From: Paenibacillus sp. LHD-38
Lineage (GTDB): Bacteria; Bacillota; Bacilli; Paenibacillales; Paenibacillaceae
Reading direction: 5' to 3'
Length of the DNA stretch: 34,548 nucleotides
NCBI RefSeq assembly: GCF_031157315.1
Contig: NZ_JAVIFU010000058.1
Span: 1 to 34,548, forward strand
Below the pieces are notes generated by a model. It did not search any database and was not told the DNA's origin. It saw nothing but the letters and a program-made list of their open reading frames with translations. Below, piece by piece: positions 8,282 through 17,131 of the stretch (position 1 is its first letter; each line of letters begins with the position of its first letter). Both the position numbers and the translations under genes were made by a program.

Positions 8282-9235
8282 ATGAAGCAGGTTACAGTTC
8301 CAAATGTAAACAAGCCATCTTCCGGCTACCGACCGAATGTGCTGCGCAGGCTGCAAAAGGACAAGTGGCTTTATTTTCTGCTGCTGCCAGGCTTGCTGTA
8401 TTTCTTACTATTCAAATATGTTCCGATGTGGGGCGTGCTGCTCGCCTTCAAAAACTATCAGCCTTATACAGGCTTTTGGAACAGTGAATGGGTGGGCGTG
8501 GAGCATTTTCGGTTGTTTTTCTCGAACCCTGAGTTCTTCATGCTGCTGCGCAACACGCTGCTCCTATCCTTTTATAATTTATTGTTTTTTTTTCCGGCGC
8601 CCATCATTTTAGCGATATTGCTGAATGAGGTACGGATCGCATTTTTCAAACGCTCGGTTCAAACGATGATTTACGTGCCGCATTTTATTTCCATGGTTAT
8701 CGTAGCCAGTATGACTTATGTATTTTTGACCACGGCAGGCGGTCCGGTCAACGAACTGATTTATGCGTATACGGGTCAAAAAATCGAGTTTCTAGCGAGT
8801 CCGGATTGGTTCCGTCCGATTATTATTTTGCAAACGATTTGGAAGGAATGCGGCTGGGGAACGATTATATTCCTCGCGGCGCTTGCAGCTGTCGATGTGG
8901 AGCAATATGAAGCGGCGATCATGGACGGGGCTAACCGCTGGAAACAAATCTGGCATATTACGCTGCCGTCGATCAGCAGCACGATTATTATTTTGCTCAT
9001 CCTAAGGATGGGGAATGTGCTTGAGAACGGCTTTGAACAGATTTATCTGCTGCTTAACCCGCTTAATCGCGAGGTCGCCGAGGTATTCGATACTTACGTC
9101 TATATGATGGGTATTACGCAGGGGGCTTTCAGCTACAGTACGGCGGTTGGTTTGTTCAAATCGATTATCGGAGTCATTCTCGTGCTCGGAAGCAACTATC
9201 TAGCGAAAAAATTCGGTCAATCCGGACTCTACTAA
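8282..9235 (+). CDS. lplB: Sugar ABC transporter permease, LplB-like
   Basis: 317 residues, six transmembrane segments, of the MalF/LplB group of carbohydrate ABC importers. The cytoplasmic EAA loop reads EAAIMDGANRWKQIW...LP at about residues 208-228, where the ATPase docks. The N-terminal WLYFLLLPGLLYFLLFKYVPM segment is typical of LplB proteins in Bacillus and Paenibacillus. GGAGGTGA precedes the ATG. With the next permease and the lipoprotein at 10236 it forms an importer that I infer, from the adjacent lyase genes, takes up rhamnogalacturonan oligosaccharides. No ATPase is encoded nearby; a shared MsmX-type ATPase elsewhere would be needed. Confidence 0.92.
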   Translation: MKQVTVPNVNKPSSGYRPNVLRRLQKDKWLYFLLLPGLLYFLLFKYVPMWGVLLAFKNYQPYTGFWNSEWVGVEHFRLFFSNPEFFMLLRNTLLLSFYNLLFFFPAPIILAILLNEVRIAFFKRSVQTMIYVPHFISMVIVASMTYVFLTTAGGPVNELIYAYTGQKIEFLASPDWFRPIIILQTIWKECGWGTIIFLAALAAVDVEQYEAAIMDGANRWKQIWHITLPSISSTIIILLILRMGNVLENGFEQIYLLLNPLNREVAEVFDTYVYMMGITQGAFSYSTAVGLFKSIIGVILVLGSNYLAKKFGQSGLY

Positions 9236-9262
9236 GGGGTCGCGAGAGAAAGGAGCAGGCTT

Positions 9263-10147
9263 GTGGCAAAAACATATCGAACGGTTTCGGGTACTATTTT
9301 TGATGTGGCTAACTATCTCTTTTTGGGCTTGTTCGCCATTGGGGCAATTCTGCCGTTTATTTATGTCATTTCCGGTTCCTTTGCGACGGATGCGGAGCTC
9401 ACGAAACGGGCGGTATTTCTTATACCGGAGACATTTTCCATAGCAGCCTACGAGTTTATATTTTCAACCGATACGATTCTGAAAAGCATCGGCGTGTCGA
9501 TGTACGTAACGATCATTGGAACGGCTGTCAATTTGTTTTTCACTGTTACGATGGCCTATCCGCTCGCACGACGCAGCTTAATGGGAAGAAATACGGTCCT
9601 TAACCTGGTTGTTTTCTCGATGCTGTTCGGCGGCGGGATGATTCCGACTTATCTGGTCATCCGTGAGCTGTCGCTGCTGGATTCGTATTGGGCGCTTATT
9701 TTGCCCGGCGCGATTAGCGCGTTTAACTTGATCATCGTCAAAAACTTTTTTCAGGAGCTCCCGCCTGGGCTGGAAGAGGCTGCAAAGATCGACGGCTGCA
9801 CGGAGCTTGGCCTGCTCTGGAGAATCGTGCTCCCGCTTTCTAAACCGGTACTCGCAACCTTTACGCTGTTTTATGCGGTTGGGCATTGGAATGATTTCTT
9901 TGCCGCGCTGCTCTACATCAACAATCCGGAAAAATGGCCGCTGCAGGTGCTTCTCCGTCAAATCGTGCTGTTGTCGCAGGCTGCGGCGGGCGACCTGAAT
10001 TCCATGGACCCGAATTTCGTCAAGCCGCCTGACCAATCGATCAAAATGGCTGTCATCGTAGTTGGAACCGTACCTATTTTGATGGTCTATCCGTTTCTCC
10101 AGAAGTATTTTGCCAAAGGCGTGCTGATTGGATCGATTAAGGGCTAA
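9263..10147 (+). CDS. lplC: Sugar ABC transporter permease, LplC/YtcP-like
   Basis: 294 residues with six transmembrane segments, the MalG-type partner of the upstream permease. The EAA loop LEEAAKIDGCTELGLLWRIVLP lies at about residues 170-192, here given in outline. The GTG start is supported by AAGGAG at 9250-9255. The C-terminus KYFAKGVLIGSIKG is the usual ending of this family. Gap to the preceding gene is 27 bases. The next gene, the substrate-binding lipoprotein, is separated by a hairpin region. Confidence 0.92.
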   Translation: MAKTYRTVSGTIFDVANYLFLGLFAIGAILPFIYVISGSFATDAELTKRAVFLIPETFSIAAYEFIFSTDTILKSIGVSMYVTIIGTAVNLFFTVTMAYPLARRSLMGRNTVLNLVVFSMLFGGGMIPTYLVIRELSLLDSYWALILPGAISAFNLIIVKNFFQELPPGLEEAAKIDGCTELGLLWRIVLPLSKPVLATFTLFYAVGHWNDFFAALLYINNPEKWPLQVLLRQIVLLSQAAAGDLNSMDPNFVKPPDQSIKMAVIVVGTVPILMVYPFLQKYFAKGVLIGSIKG

Positions 10148-10155
10148 ACGCGGTA

Positions 10156-10210
10156 ACGTCCGACTGCCGGAGGGTTGATTGGCCGAAGGCAGGCGGTTTT
10201 ACGATATAAT
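10156..10210 (+). promoter_or_regulatory. Intergenic hairpin and possible -10 between permease and binding protein
   Basis: CTGCC (about 10164-10168) can pair with GGCAG (10188-10192) and the flanking CCG/CGG extends the stem with one mismatch; TTTT follows at 10197-10200. A perfect TATAAT follows at 10205-10210 but lacks a -35 at 16-18 bases. The element could be an RNA stability hairpin, a leaky terminator, or part of an internal promoter boosting the binding protein. Confidence 0.35.
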
Positions 10211-10235
10211 ACAAATAACTAAGGGAGGTACATGC

Positions 10236-11831
10236 ATGAAAGGAACTCGGATCAAAGGGAAAAAATGGGCATCGCTGCTGCTGGTTGGAACGCTTGCCGC
10301 AGGTACGCTTATCGGTTGCTCGCAGCAAAATAACGGAGCGAATAACGGGGCATCCGGTACGGCATCCCCGGACACGGCGCCGACAAACGGAGGCAGCCAA
10401 GCAGAAACCCCGCTTAAGCTCAGCATCATGCTGCCGATTTTCAAAACGAATTATCCGAAGGACGATAGTCCCGTTGCCGCCGAGCTTGAGAAGAGCACGA
10501 ACTCGGACATTCATTTCGAGTGGGTGCCGAATGCATCTTATGTGGATAAATTCAATATTACGCTGGCATCAGGCAAGCTGCCGACGATTATGTATGTGCC
10601 GGACGTGAAATCGCCAAGCTTCGTGAATGCGGCCAAATCAGGCGCTTTTTGGGAACTGGGCGGCTATCTCAAGGATTATCCCAACCTGAGCGGAGCCAAT
10701 CCCGTAATCTTAAGCAATTCCTCCATCGAGGGGAAAAATTATGGCATTTATCGGGGCCGAGCGCTGGGTCGAAACGGCGTTTATTACAGGAAGGACTGGC
10801 TGGATAACGTAGGACTTCCCGTACCGGAGACGATTGATGATTTCTATAACATGTTGAAAGCGTTTAAAGAAAAGGACCCAGACAAGAACGGCAAAGCGGA
10901 CACGTATGGCCTTGTGCTTGTGAAGTGGACCGGTCAATGGTCCAGCGGCTTCGATAACATCAAATTATGGTTCGGAGCGCCGAACAAATGGGGCGAATCA
11001 GACGGTAAGCTTGTGCCCGAGCATATGACGCCGGAATATCTAGAAGCTTTGAAGTTTATGAAAAAGCTGTATGACGAGAAGCTTATTAACCAAGATTTTG
11101 CCATTATGGATTCCGCAAAATGGACGGATCCGCTCGTAAACAATCAGGCAGGCGTTATTATTGACGTAATAGACGGCGCTGCCCGCGTCGATGACAAAAT
11201 CCATGCAGCGCTCGCGGCAGAAGGAAAGGATCAGCCGGATCAGCATTTCATGGACGTGTTTAGCGGCGTGAAGGATGCGGAAGGCGTGCTTCACACGCTG
11301 CCAACCTCTGGCTTTGCGGGCATGCTCGCTGTGCCGAAATCGTCGGTTAAGACGGAAGACGAGCTTAAACGCGTTCTGGCATTCATGGATCAGCTTAATG
11401 CGCCGGAGCTGCAAACGATGCTTGGCTATGGTCTCGAAGGGAAACATCACACGATCGAAGAGGATTCAGTCGTGATGAGCAAGGATACTGTGCTCCTGGA
11501 ATCAGAGGTTGAGGGCCTTAATCAAATGCTGACCTTTATTCCGGAGGACCGCTCGAAGAAAGTGAAGCAAACGCCGCTAAGATTGAAACAAACGGAGCTG
11601 CAAAAGGAGAATGAGAAATATATCGTCACGAATCCGGCAGAACCGTTCATCTCCCAGGTTTATACCGAGAAGGGCGCGCAGCTTGATAATATATTAAATG
11701 ACGCACGCATTAAATTTATCGTTGGACAGATCGATGAAGCGGGCTTCGCTGCAGCCATCGAGCTATGGAAGAAAAACGGCGGCGACGATTTGATCAAAGA
11801 AATGAATGAGCTTTTCGCGGCAAGCAAATAA
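10236..11831 (+). CDS. lplA: Extracellular sugar-binding lipoprotein, LplA-like
   Basis: 531 residues from the ATG at 10236, which has GGGAGG about eight bases upstream; the in-frame ATG at 10179 has no ribosome site and would spoil the signal peptide. A lipoprotein signal is clear: positive start KGTRIKGKK, hydrophobic core and lipobox LIGC with Cys28, then a Gln/Asn/Gly/Ser/Thr-rich linker. The mature part matches the large (about 500 residue) binding proteins paired with LplB/LplC permeases. It includes the DKNGKADTYGLVL-type motif (about residue 210), probably a calcium loop. It would sit on the outer membrane face and deliver oligosaccharides to the permeases. Confidence 0.92.
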   Translation: MKGTRIKGKKWASLLLVGTLAAGTLIGCSQQNNGANNGASGTASPDTAPTNGGSQAETPLKLSIMLPIFKTNYPKDDSPVAAELEKSTNSDIHFEWVPNASYVDKFNITLASGKLPTIMYVPDVKSPSFVNAAKSGAFWELGGYLKDYPNLSGANPVILSNSSIEGKNYGIYRGRALGRNGVYYRKDWLDNVGLPVPETIDDFYNMLKAFKEKDPDKNGKADTYGLVLVKWTGQWSSGFDNIKLWFGAPNKWGESDGKLVPEHMTPEYLEALKFMKKLYDEKLINQDFAIMDSAKWTDPLVNNQAGVIIDVIDGAARVDDKIHAALAAEGKDQPDQHFMDVFSGVKDAEGVLHTLPTSGFAGMLAVPKSSVKTEDELKRVLAFMDQLNAPELQTMLGYGLEGKHHTIEEDSVVMSKDTVLLESEVEGLNQMLTFIPEDRSKKVKQTPLRLKQTELQKENEKYIVTNPAEPFISQVYTEKGAQLDNILNDARIKFIVGQIDEAGFAAAIELWKKNGGDDLIKEMNELFAASK

Positions 11832-11843
11832 ACCAAGCAGCAT

Positions 11844-11886
11844 AATAGACAGAGTCCGCTTTGAGTTCAGCGGGTCCCTGTCTATT
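11844..11886 (+). terminator. Stem-loop after the binding-protein gene
   Basis: AATAGACAG (11844-11852) pairs with CTGTCTATT (11878-11886), with an inner CCGCT/AGCGG stem. No T-run follows, so it may protect the mRNA end rather than act as a strong intrinsic terminator. Confidence 0.5.
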
Positions 11887-11956
11887 GGCATAATTCAAAA
11901 GAACTATAAAGAAGTGAAAAAAAAGGTCTTGTTCATTTCCTCAATGCGAGATATTC

Positions 11957-11986
11957 TTGGACAATGGAATTGAATGCGTTTACATT
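11957..11986 (+). promoter_or_regulatory. Possible promoter of the AraC sensor gene
   Basis: TTGGAC (11957-11962) and TACATT (11981-11986) with an 18-base spacer, 48 bases before the start codon. Moderate match to the vegetative consensus. The three-copy operator is not seen here. Confidence 0.35.
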
Positions 11987-12033
11987 AATGGGTTAATGAT
12001 GGGAAATACATTTCAGATTCGGTTGGTGAGAAT

Positions 12034-14379
12034 ATGCTGAAGGAATTGAAATCAAAGATCATCGCTGGCAAAACAACGAAAAAAGGCACGAAACGGCGCT
12101 TTTACAGGAAAAGCTTAATTATGATTCTGCTAGTAGCCAGCATACCTGGCTTAATAACTGGCGCGCTCGTGTATGGCATCGCAGGCGGGCGGCTGGAGAG
12201 TGAGCTGCTGCAAATGCACAATACGCAAATCGAGCAGAGAGCCCGAAACATAGACATGCAATTAACGAATTTGGAGCTGACGCTCTCTCATTGGGCATTT
12301 GACTCGAAATTTGATTACAGTCTCGAAAGCCGCAATTTCATTCAAGATTTCGAGAAGGCGAGAGACATAACTAAGACGTTGTTAGTTATGCAGGGCTCGA
12401 ATACAATAAATAAGACGGTCGAGCTGTATTTAGGCGGAGACAAGGAGCCTGTGTTATTCGAGCCGGAATACGCTCCCCTTACTACTAAGCAGGAACGTGA
12501 GCTCTACGAGGGATTGCTGGAATCCGACAAAGTAACCTATTGGACCGAAATGTCGTTTGAACCGCAGCGTCCCGGGAACAAGGAGCTGACGCTGGTTCAC
12601 CATATTCCGGGGGGCAGCTTAAAACCTTTCGGAGCGTTGTTAATCCGTCTCGACAAGGAGAAGGTTGCGGATATGCTTCGCACGATGACCCCATATGACG
12701 GCGGAGAAACCTTTTTCCTGCAGGACAATGGAAAGCTGTTTGCATCCACGGGCACCAATACCTATGAATCCTCCTTCGTTACTGCGTTAAAAGCGGAAAT
12801 AACCGCCATTGGACAAAATGAAGGCTCCTTTTTTCTTGATTGGGAGGGGGCTACCTTTACTGTAACCTATGGCAAATTTTCTAGAATTGCAGACAGCTGG
12901 ACTTACATCTCCGCTTCTCCGATCACAAGCATCACGGAGCCAGTCGTATTTATATCAAAAATTATTTTCACGGCCAGTCTTAGCGCCCTGCTGCTGGCTG
13001 CGCTGCTGGCATGGTTTGCTTCGCGTACCATTTATTCGCCTGTCAACCGGCTGCTGAACCTGCTTACCGCAGGCAAATCGCTGCAGCAGGAGCAGGGGGA
13101 CGAGTTCTCATTGATCGAGCGGCAATGGCAGCATCTAAGCAGGGAAAGCACGGAGCTGCATTCGAAGCTTTCGGAGCAGCTCCCCTATGTGAAGGAAAGC
13201 TTTCTGCATCAGCTGCTGCAGGGCTACTTGTTCGCGTATTCGGAAGAGGATTTGCTCGGAAGAATGGAACGTTATAAATGGCAGGTGGATCATCATCGTT
13301 TTATCGTCGTCTATATGCAGTTAACAGGTATGGCCAGCCTGGAAGGAAAGTTCAAATACGGTGACGAAGGCCTTGTGACGTTCGCGGCGGTTAATATGAT
13401 CGAGGAGTTCGCTTCGCAGCATTTCGAACAAAGCAAAACGATAAATTTCCATGATCTTGCAGCGGGTCTGCTGTTGATTGTGCCGAAGGAGAGCTCCTAC
13501 GCCGAGGCGCTGCAAGCGTTTGGCGCGGAGCTCACGCATGCGGTCAATCATATATTGAACATGCGCCTTACGATTGCCGTCAGCGAACCGACAGACGCGA
13601 TAGCTGATATACCGTTATCCTTCGAAGAGGTAAAGCATGCGGCGAGCCAACGAAACGTCGAGAACGAGAACCAGTTGATCGATATCGGCAAGCTTCACGC
13701 GCAAGGAGCTGGCAGTGACGAGCCGCAGTATCCATTTACTTTGGAGAGGGAATTTATTCAGGCGCTGCGAACGGGACAGGAAGCGGAAGCGGATGAGCTG
13801 CTGCGCGCGTTTCTTGAAGCATTGTCCTGCAAAGGAGCGAAGGCTGTTGATGTGCAGCAGGGCATGCTCCATCTGCTCGGCAGCGTCCAGCATGCCATCA
13901 TGGTTTCCGGCATACAGCCGACAAGGCTGTTCAAATGCGTGAATCTGTATGAGCAGCTTTCGCAAATACGCGAGCCGCAGCTTATTTTGTCATGGTTCCA
14001 AGAACGGGTGTGCTCGCCGTTTATGAAAGAGCTGGGAGGGCGTTCGGATGCTCAAGTGAAGAGGTTAATCGAGCATGCCATGATTTATTTGCAGCAAAAT
14101 TTCATGAAGGATATTTCGCTCGACAATTGCGCGGACCATATCGGCGCCAATCCGTTTTTCTTAAGCAAATCGTTTAAGCTGGTGACGGGGAAAAACTTTA
14201 TTGATTATTTAACCAGTCTTCGCATGGACAAGGCAAAGGAACTGCTGCGGGAATCCGGACTCAAAATAAATGACGTGGCCGAGCAGGTCGGCTATCAGCA
14301 TAGTTACTTTAACCGGATATTCAAAAAGCTCGAGGGGATGACGCCTTCCAGATACCGTGAGCTGAGCCAAGCGAAATAA
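12034..14379 (+). CDS. Membrane-anchored AraC-family sensor-regulator
   Basis: 781 residues with an architecture common in Paenibacillus: a basic N-terminus, TM helix 1 (about 28-52), an extracellular sensor domain of the Cache type (about 55-300), TM helix 2 (about 305-330), a linker with a HAMP-like start, a large cytoplasmic middle domain, and a C-terminal AraC double helix-turn-helix (about 676-775; ending in the GYQHSYFNRIFKK and MTPSRYREL motifs). It should sense an external signal and activate neighbouring genes. It sits between the transporter and lyase genes and is the natural candidate to bind the three-copy operator. Start ATG has a weak GGTGAG site. Closest described relative in B. 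subtilis by layout: YesS/YtdP type. Confidence 0.88.
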   Translation: MLKELKSKIIAGKTTKKGTKRRFYRKSLIMILLVASIPGLITGALVYGIAGGRLESELLQMHNTQIEQRARNIDMQLTNLELTLSHWAFDSKFDYSLESRNFIQDFEKARDITKTLLVMQGSNTINKTVELYLGGDKEPVLFEPEYAPLTTKQERELYEGLLESDKVTYWTEMSFEPQRPGNKELTLVHHIPGGSLKPFGALLIRLDKEKVADMLRTMTPYDGGETFFLQDNGKLFASTGTNTYESSFVTALKAEITAIGQNEGSFFLDWEGATFTVTYGKFSRIADSWTYISASPITSITEPVVFISKIIFTASLSALLLAALLAWFASRTIYSPVNRLLNLLTAGKSLQQEQGDEFSLIERQWQHLSRESTELHSKLSEQLPYVKESFLHQLLQGYLFAYSEEDLLGRMERYKWQVDHHRFIVVYMQLTGMASLEGKFKYGDEGLVTFAAVNMIEEFASQHFEQSKTINFHDLAAGLLLIVPKESSYAEALQAFGAELTHAVNHILNMRLTIAVSEPTDAIADIPLSFEEVKHAASQRNVENENQLIDIGKLHAQGAGSDEPQYPFTLEREFIQALRTGQEAEADELLRAFLEALSCKGAKAVDVQQGMLHLLGSVQHAIMVSGIQPTRLFKCVNLYEQLSQIREPQLILSWFQERVCSPFMKELGGRSDAQVKRLIEHAMIYLQQNFMKDISLDNCADHIGANPFFLSKSFKLVTGKNFIDYLTSLRMDKAKELLRESGLKINDVAEQVGYQHSYFNRIFKKLEGMTPSRYRELSQAK

Positions 14380-14380
14380 A

Positions 14381-14436
14381 GGCTTGCAATAAAGTGCAAA
14401 ACCATAAAAAATATGCAAGCCTGCCGATAACGGCAA
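14381..14436 (+). terminator. Two stem-loops after the AraC sensor gene
   Basis: GGCTTGCA (14381-14388) pairs with TGCAAGCC (14414-14421), and right after it TGCCG (14422-14426) pairs with CGGCA (14431-14435) around ATAA. No T-run. It separates the regulator from the lyase operon promoter. Confidence 0.4.
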
Positions 14437-14437
14437 G

Positions 14438-14479
14438 CAAAAATGTCTCATTGTTAGCAAACGATAGCCTCTGTAGGAT
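14438..14479 (+). promoter_or_regulatory. AraC-type operator copy C and -10 of the lyase operon
   Basis: CAAAAATGTCTCATTG begins at 14438 and the motif runs on as TTAGCAA to 14460. The -10-like TAGGAT is at 14474-14479, 29 bases after the start of GTCT (14445). Same geometry as copies A and B. Confidence 0.65.
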
Positions 14480-14527
14480 AGTGGTACGCTTTAAGCAAAC
14501 CCAGCTATTCTAAGGAGGCTTTTTACG

Positions 14528-17131
14528 ATGTCATTACCCGTATCCGTTAAGCTGCGTTGGTTAAAAAATAAGGTGTCGGCCCCCGTAGGCGTAACCTTTG
14601 GCATTCCATGGAAGGAAGGGGATTTGAAACGGGAGGAAACGCTTGTCCTTCGGCAGGAAGAGACCAATGAAAAGGTCGCGATGCAAAGCTGGCCTGCCGC
14701 CTTTTGGCCTGACGGCAGCGTCAAATGGTCTGCGCATGCCGCAGTCTCCATGGCATCCGGCCTGGGCGGCCTAGAGGTCGTTAAAGGAAACGAGACTGAA
14801 CCGGGCTGTTCCGTTACCGTGCGGGAAACCGATGAATCTATCGTGCTGAATACCGGTGTTATAGAGGTTGTCGTGCCTAAGCAAGGCGATAAGGTAGTAG
14901 ACCGAATCCGCCGAAACGGGGTTTTGTTATGCAGCGGCGGCAAGCTCGTGTCGATCAGAGAAAGCCGCAGCGCCGTTTCCGGCGTCAAGACGACCCGGGA
15001 GGAATGCTTCACCTGCAGCTTTCATAAAGTGACCGTCGAGCAAAGCGGTCCGGTGAGAGCCGTCGTTAAGCTGGATGGAAGACATCGCTCGGATACCGGA
15101 ACGAGGGAATGGCTCCCGATTTCACTTCGCTTATATGTATACGCAGGACTTGAAACGATCCGTATCGTTCACAGCTTCCATTATGACGGTAATCCGCACT
15201 CGGACTTTATAAAAGCTTTAGGAATCGCATTTACCGTTCCGATGAGAGGACCCTTATATAACCGCCATGTTAGGCTTGCGGGCGACAGCGGTTTTTTTAG
15301 CGAATCACCCAAAACCTTGCATACCAGGCGCACGAAAGGAAAGTACAGGGAGCTTTTCGAGAAACAAACAAAAGGCGGGCAAGTAGCTTTTGATGCCGAG
15401 GATGATCAGTATTTTCTAAGTTTGCTGGATGATTCGGCCTTATGGGATGATTTCAAACTCGTACAGCGCTCCGCTGACCATTACGGGGTATGGAAGCGGA
15501 CGAAAGCCGAGTGCTGCTGGATCAAGGCGGCAGAGGGGAGAAGGGCGGGCGGCCTCGGTTATGTCGGCAGCGAAGGCGGGGGCTTAGCAGCCGGTTTGCG
15601 AAGCTTTTGGGAGAAGCATCCATCCGGACTGGAGGTTGGAGGTACCGCAGGTCAGGAGGCAAAGCTAACCGTTTGGTTCTGGTCGCCGGACGGTGACGTG
15701 ATGGACCTTCGGCATTACGATACGGAGACGCATGTGGAGTCTTCTTATGAAGGGGCAGAGGAACTGAGAGCAACGCCGTACGGCATCGCCAATACGAGCG
15801 AGCTGACGCTTTGGTGTACCTCGGAAACGCCGCAGCTGGAGCAATTGCAAGCCATGCAGGAGCAGACTGCCGCACCTGCGATGCTTATCTGTGAATCAGA
15901 TTACCTGCATGAGACACGCGCGTTCGGCTTATGGAGCCTGCCTGACCGCAGCACGCCGTCAAAGGTGCATTTGGAGGATCAGCTGGACGGAATCATCACT
16001 TTCTATCAGGCCGAAGTCGATCAGAGGAAATGGTACGGTTTCTGGGATTACGGCGATTTCATGCACAGCTATGATCCGGTTAGACATGTGTGGAATTACG
16101 ATTTGGGCGGCTGCGCTTGGCAAAATACCGAGCTCGCGCCAAACATGTGGCTGTGGATCATGTTTCTCCGTTCCGGCAGGGAGGATATTTTCCGGCTTGC
16201 GGAAGCGATGACCAGGCATACGAGTGAAGTGGATGTCTATCATTTTGGCGAATATGCGGGGCTTGGATCGAGACATAACGTCGTTCATTGGGGCTGCGGC
16301 TGCAAGGAGGCTCGGATCGCCATGGCGGGGCTGCACCGCTATTATTATTATTTGACCGCGGATGATCGCATCGGAGATCTTATGGATGAGGTGAGGGACG
16401 CAGATTTCTCGACCGTGAGCCTCGATCCGATGCGTGCGTATTTTCCGAAGGACGAACATAAGACCCACATCCGGATCGGACCGGACTGGGCGGCCTTCAG
16501 CTCGAATTGGATGACGAGATGGGAGCGCTTCGAGGATGAATCGTACCGCGACAAAATTCGAGTAGGCATTGATTGCGTTAAGCAGGCAAAATACGGACTT
16601 ATTTCCGGTCCTACCTACGGCTATGATCCCGAGACCGGTATATTGTCTTCGCTTGGCGACGATAATTGGGGTCGGCATTTGGCCATATGCATGGGTGCGC
16701 CTCAGGTCTGGTTCGAGCTGGCCGCCATGCTGAAGGATCCGGAGTGGGAAGCGATGATGGCGGATTTCGGCGTTTTTTATAACCTGCCGCAAGAAGAGAA
16801 GGAGCGGATTACCGGCGGCGAGATCAGCCACAGTAACTTCGGGCATCCCGTTCTCAGCGCTGCGATCGCAGCGTTCGGCGCTTATTATAAACAGGATGCA
16901 GCGGTTGCCAAACAGGTTTGGGGCATATTGCTTGAGAACCCGTTCGCTCAGGTCAATCTTCAGCAGGCATCGGAAACGGTTACTTATGTTGGAGAATTGA
17001 ACGAAATAGATTGGATGAATACGAATGAAGCGGCGCAGTGGTCATTAAATACAATCATCAGTCTGGCATTAATCGACGAGTGGCTGCCAGCGGCAGTGAC
17101 AGAAACAAAAGCAACAGCCGAGGTTAAATGA
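14528..17131 (+). CDS. yetA: PcRGLX/YetA-like rhamnogalacturonan lyase (PL26-type)
   Basis: 867 residues, close to the length of B. subtilis YetA (about 857). The family groups YetA with the Penicillium exo-rhamnogalacturonan lyase PcRGLX (PL26), which cleaves rhamnogalacturonan I chains from an end by beta-elimination. The N-terminal beta domain (about 1-400) is followed by an aromatic-rich catalytic toroid, with YGFWDYGDFMHSYD (about 502-515) and VHWGCGCKEARIAM (about 585-598) as the clearest family blocks. There is no signal peptide, so it acts on imported oligosaccharides. AAGGAGGC precedes the ATG. Its stop overlaps the YesU-like start (ATGA). The lyase role in bacteria is inferred from the family. 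Confidence 0.88.
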   Translation: MSLPVSVKLRWLKNKVSAPVGVTFGIPWKEGDLKREETLVLRQEETNEKVAMQSWPAAFWPDGSVKWSAHAAVSMASGLGGLEVVKGNETEPGCSVTVRETDESIVLNTGVIEVVVPKQGDKVVDRIRRNGVLLCSGGKLVSIRESRSAVSGVKTTREECFTCSFHKVTVEQSGPVRAVVKLDGRHRSDTGTREWLPISLRLYVYAGLETIRIVHSFHYDGNPHSDFIKALGIAFTVPMRGPLYNRHVRLAGDSGFFSESPKTLHTRRTKGKYRELFEKQTKGGQVAFDAEDDQYFLSLLDDSALWDDFKLVQRSADHYGVWKRTKAECCWIKAAEGRRAGGLGYVGSEGGGLAAGLRSFWEKHPSGLEVGGTAGQEAKLTVWFWSPDGDVMDLRHYDTETHVESSYEGAEELRATPYGIANTSELTLWCTSETPQLEQLQAMQEQTAAPAMLICESDYLHETRAFGLWSLPDRSTPSKVHLEDQLDGIITFYQAEVDQRKWYGFWDYGDFMHSYDPVRHVWNYDLGGCAWQNTELAPNMWLWIMFLRSGREDIFRLAEAMTRHTSEVDVYHFGEYAGLGSRHNVVHWGCGCKEARIAMAGLHRYYYYLTADDRIGDLMDEVRDADFSTVSLDPMRAYFPKDEHKTHIRIGPDWAAFSSNWMTRWERFEDESYRDKIRVGIDCVKQAKYGLISGPTYGYDPETGILSSLGDDNWGRHLAICMGAPQVWFELAAMLKDPEWEAMMADFGVFYNLPQEEKERITGGEISHSNFGHPVLSAAIAAFGAYYKQDAAVAKQVWGILLENPFAQVNLQQASETVTYVGELNEIDWMNTNEAAQWSLNTIISLALIDEWLPAAVTETKATAEVK

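Noticed and set aside
7579..8487. A 302-residue open frame on the plus strand across the GH42 start and the divergent promoter region
   Set aside because: It overlaps the well-supported GH42 gene, both operators and the lplB-like start, has no ribosome site, and its protein shows no recognisable domain. It is an antisense shadow.
15959..16846. A 295-residue antisense open frame inside the YetA-like gene
   Set aside because: The opposite strand encodes conserved family blocks over the whole length; the antisense frame has no start signal or familiar motif.
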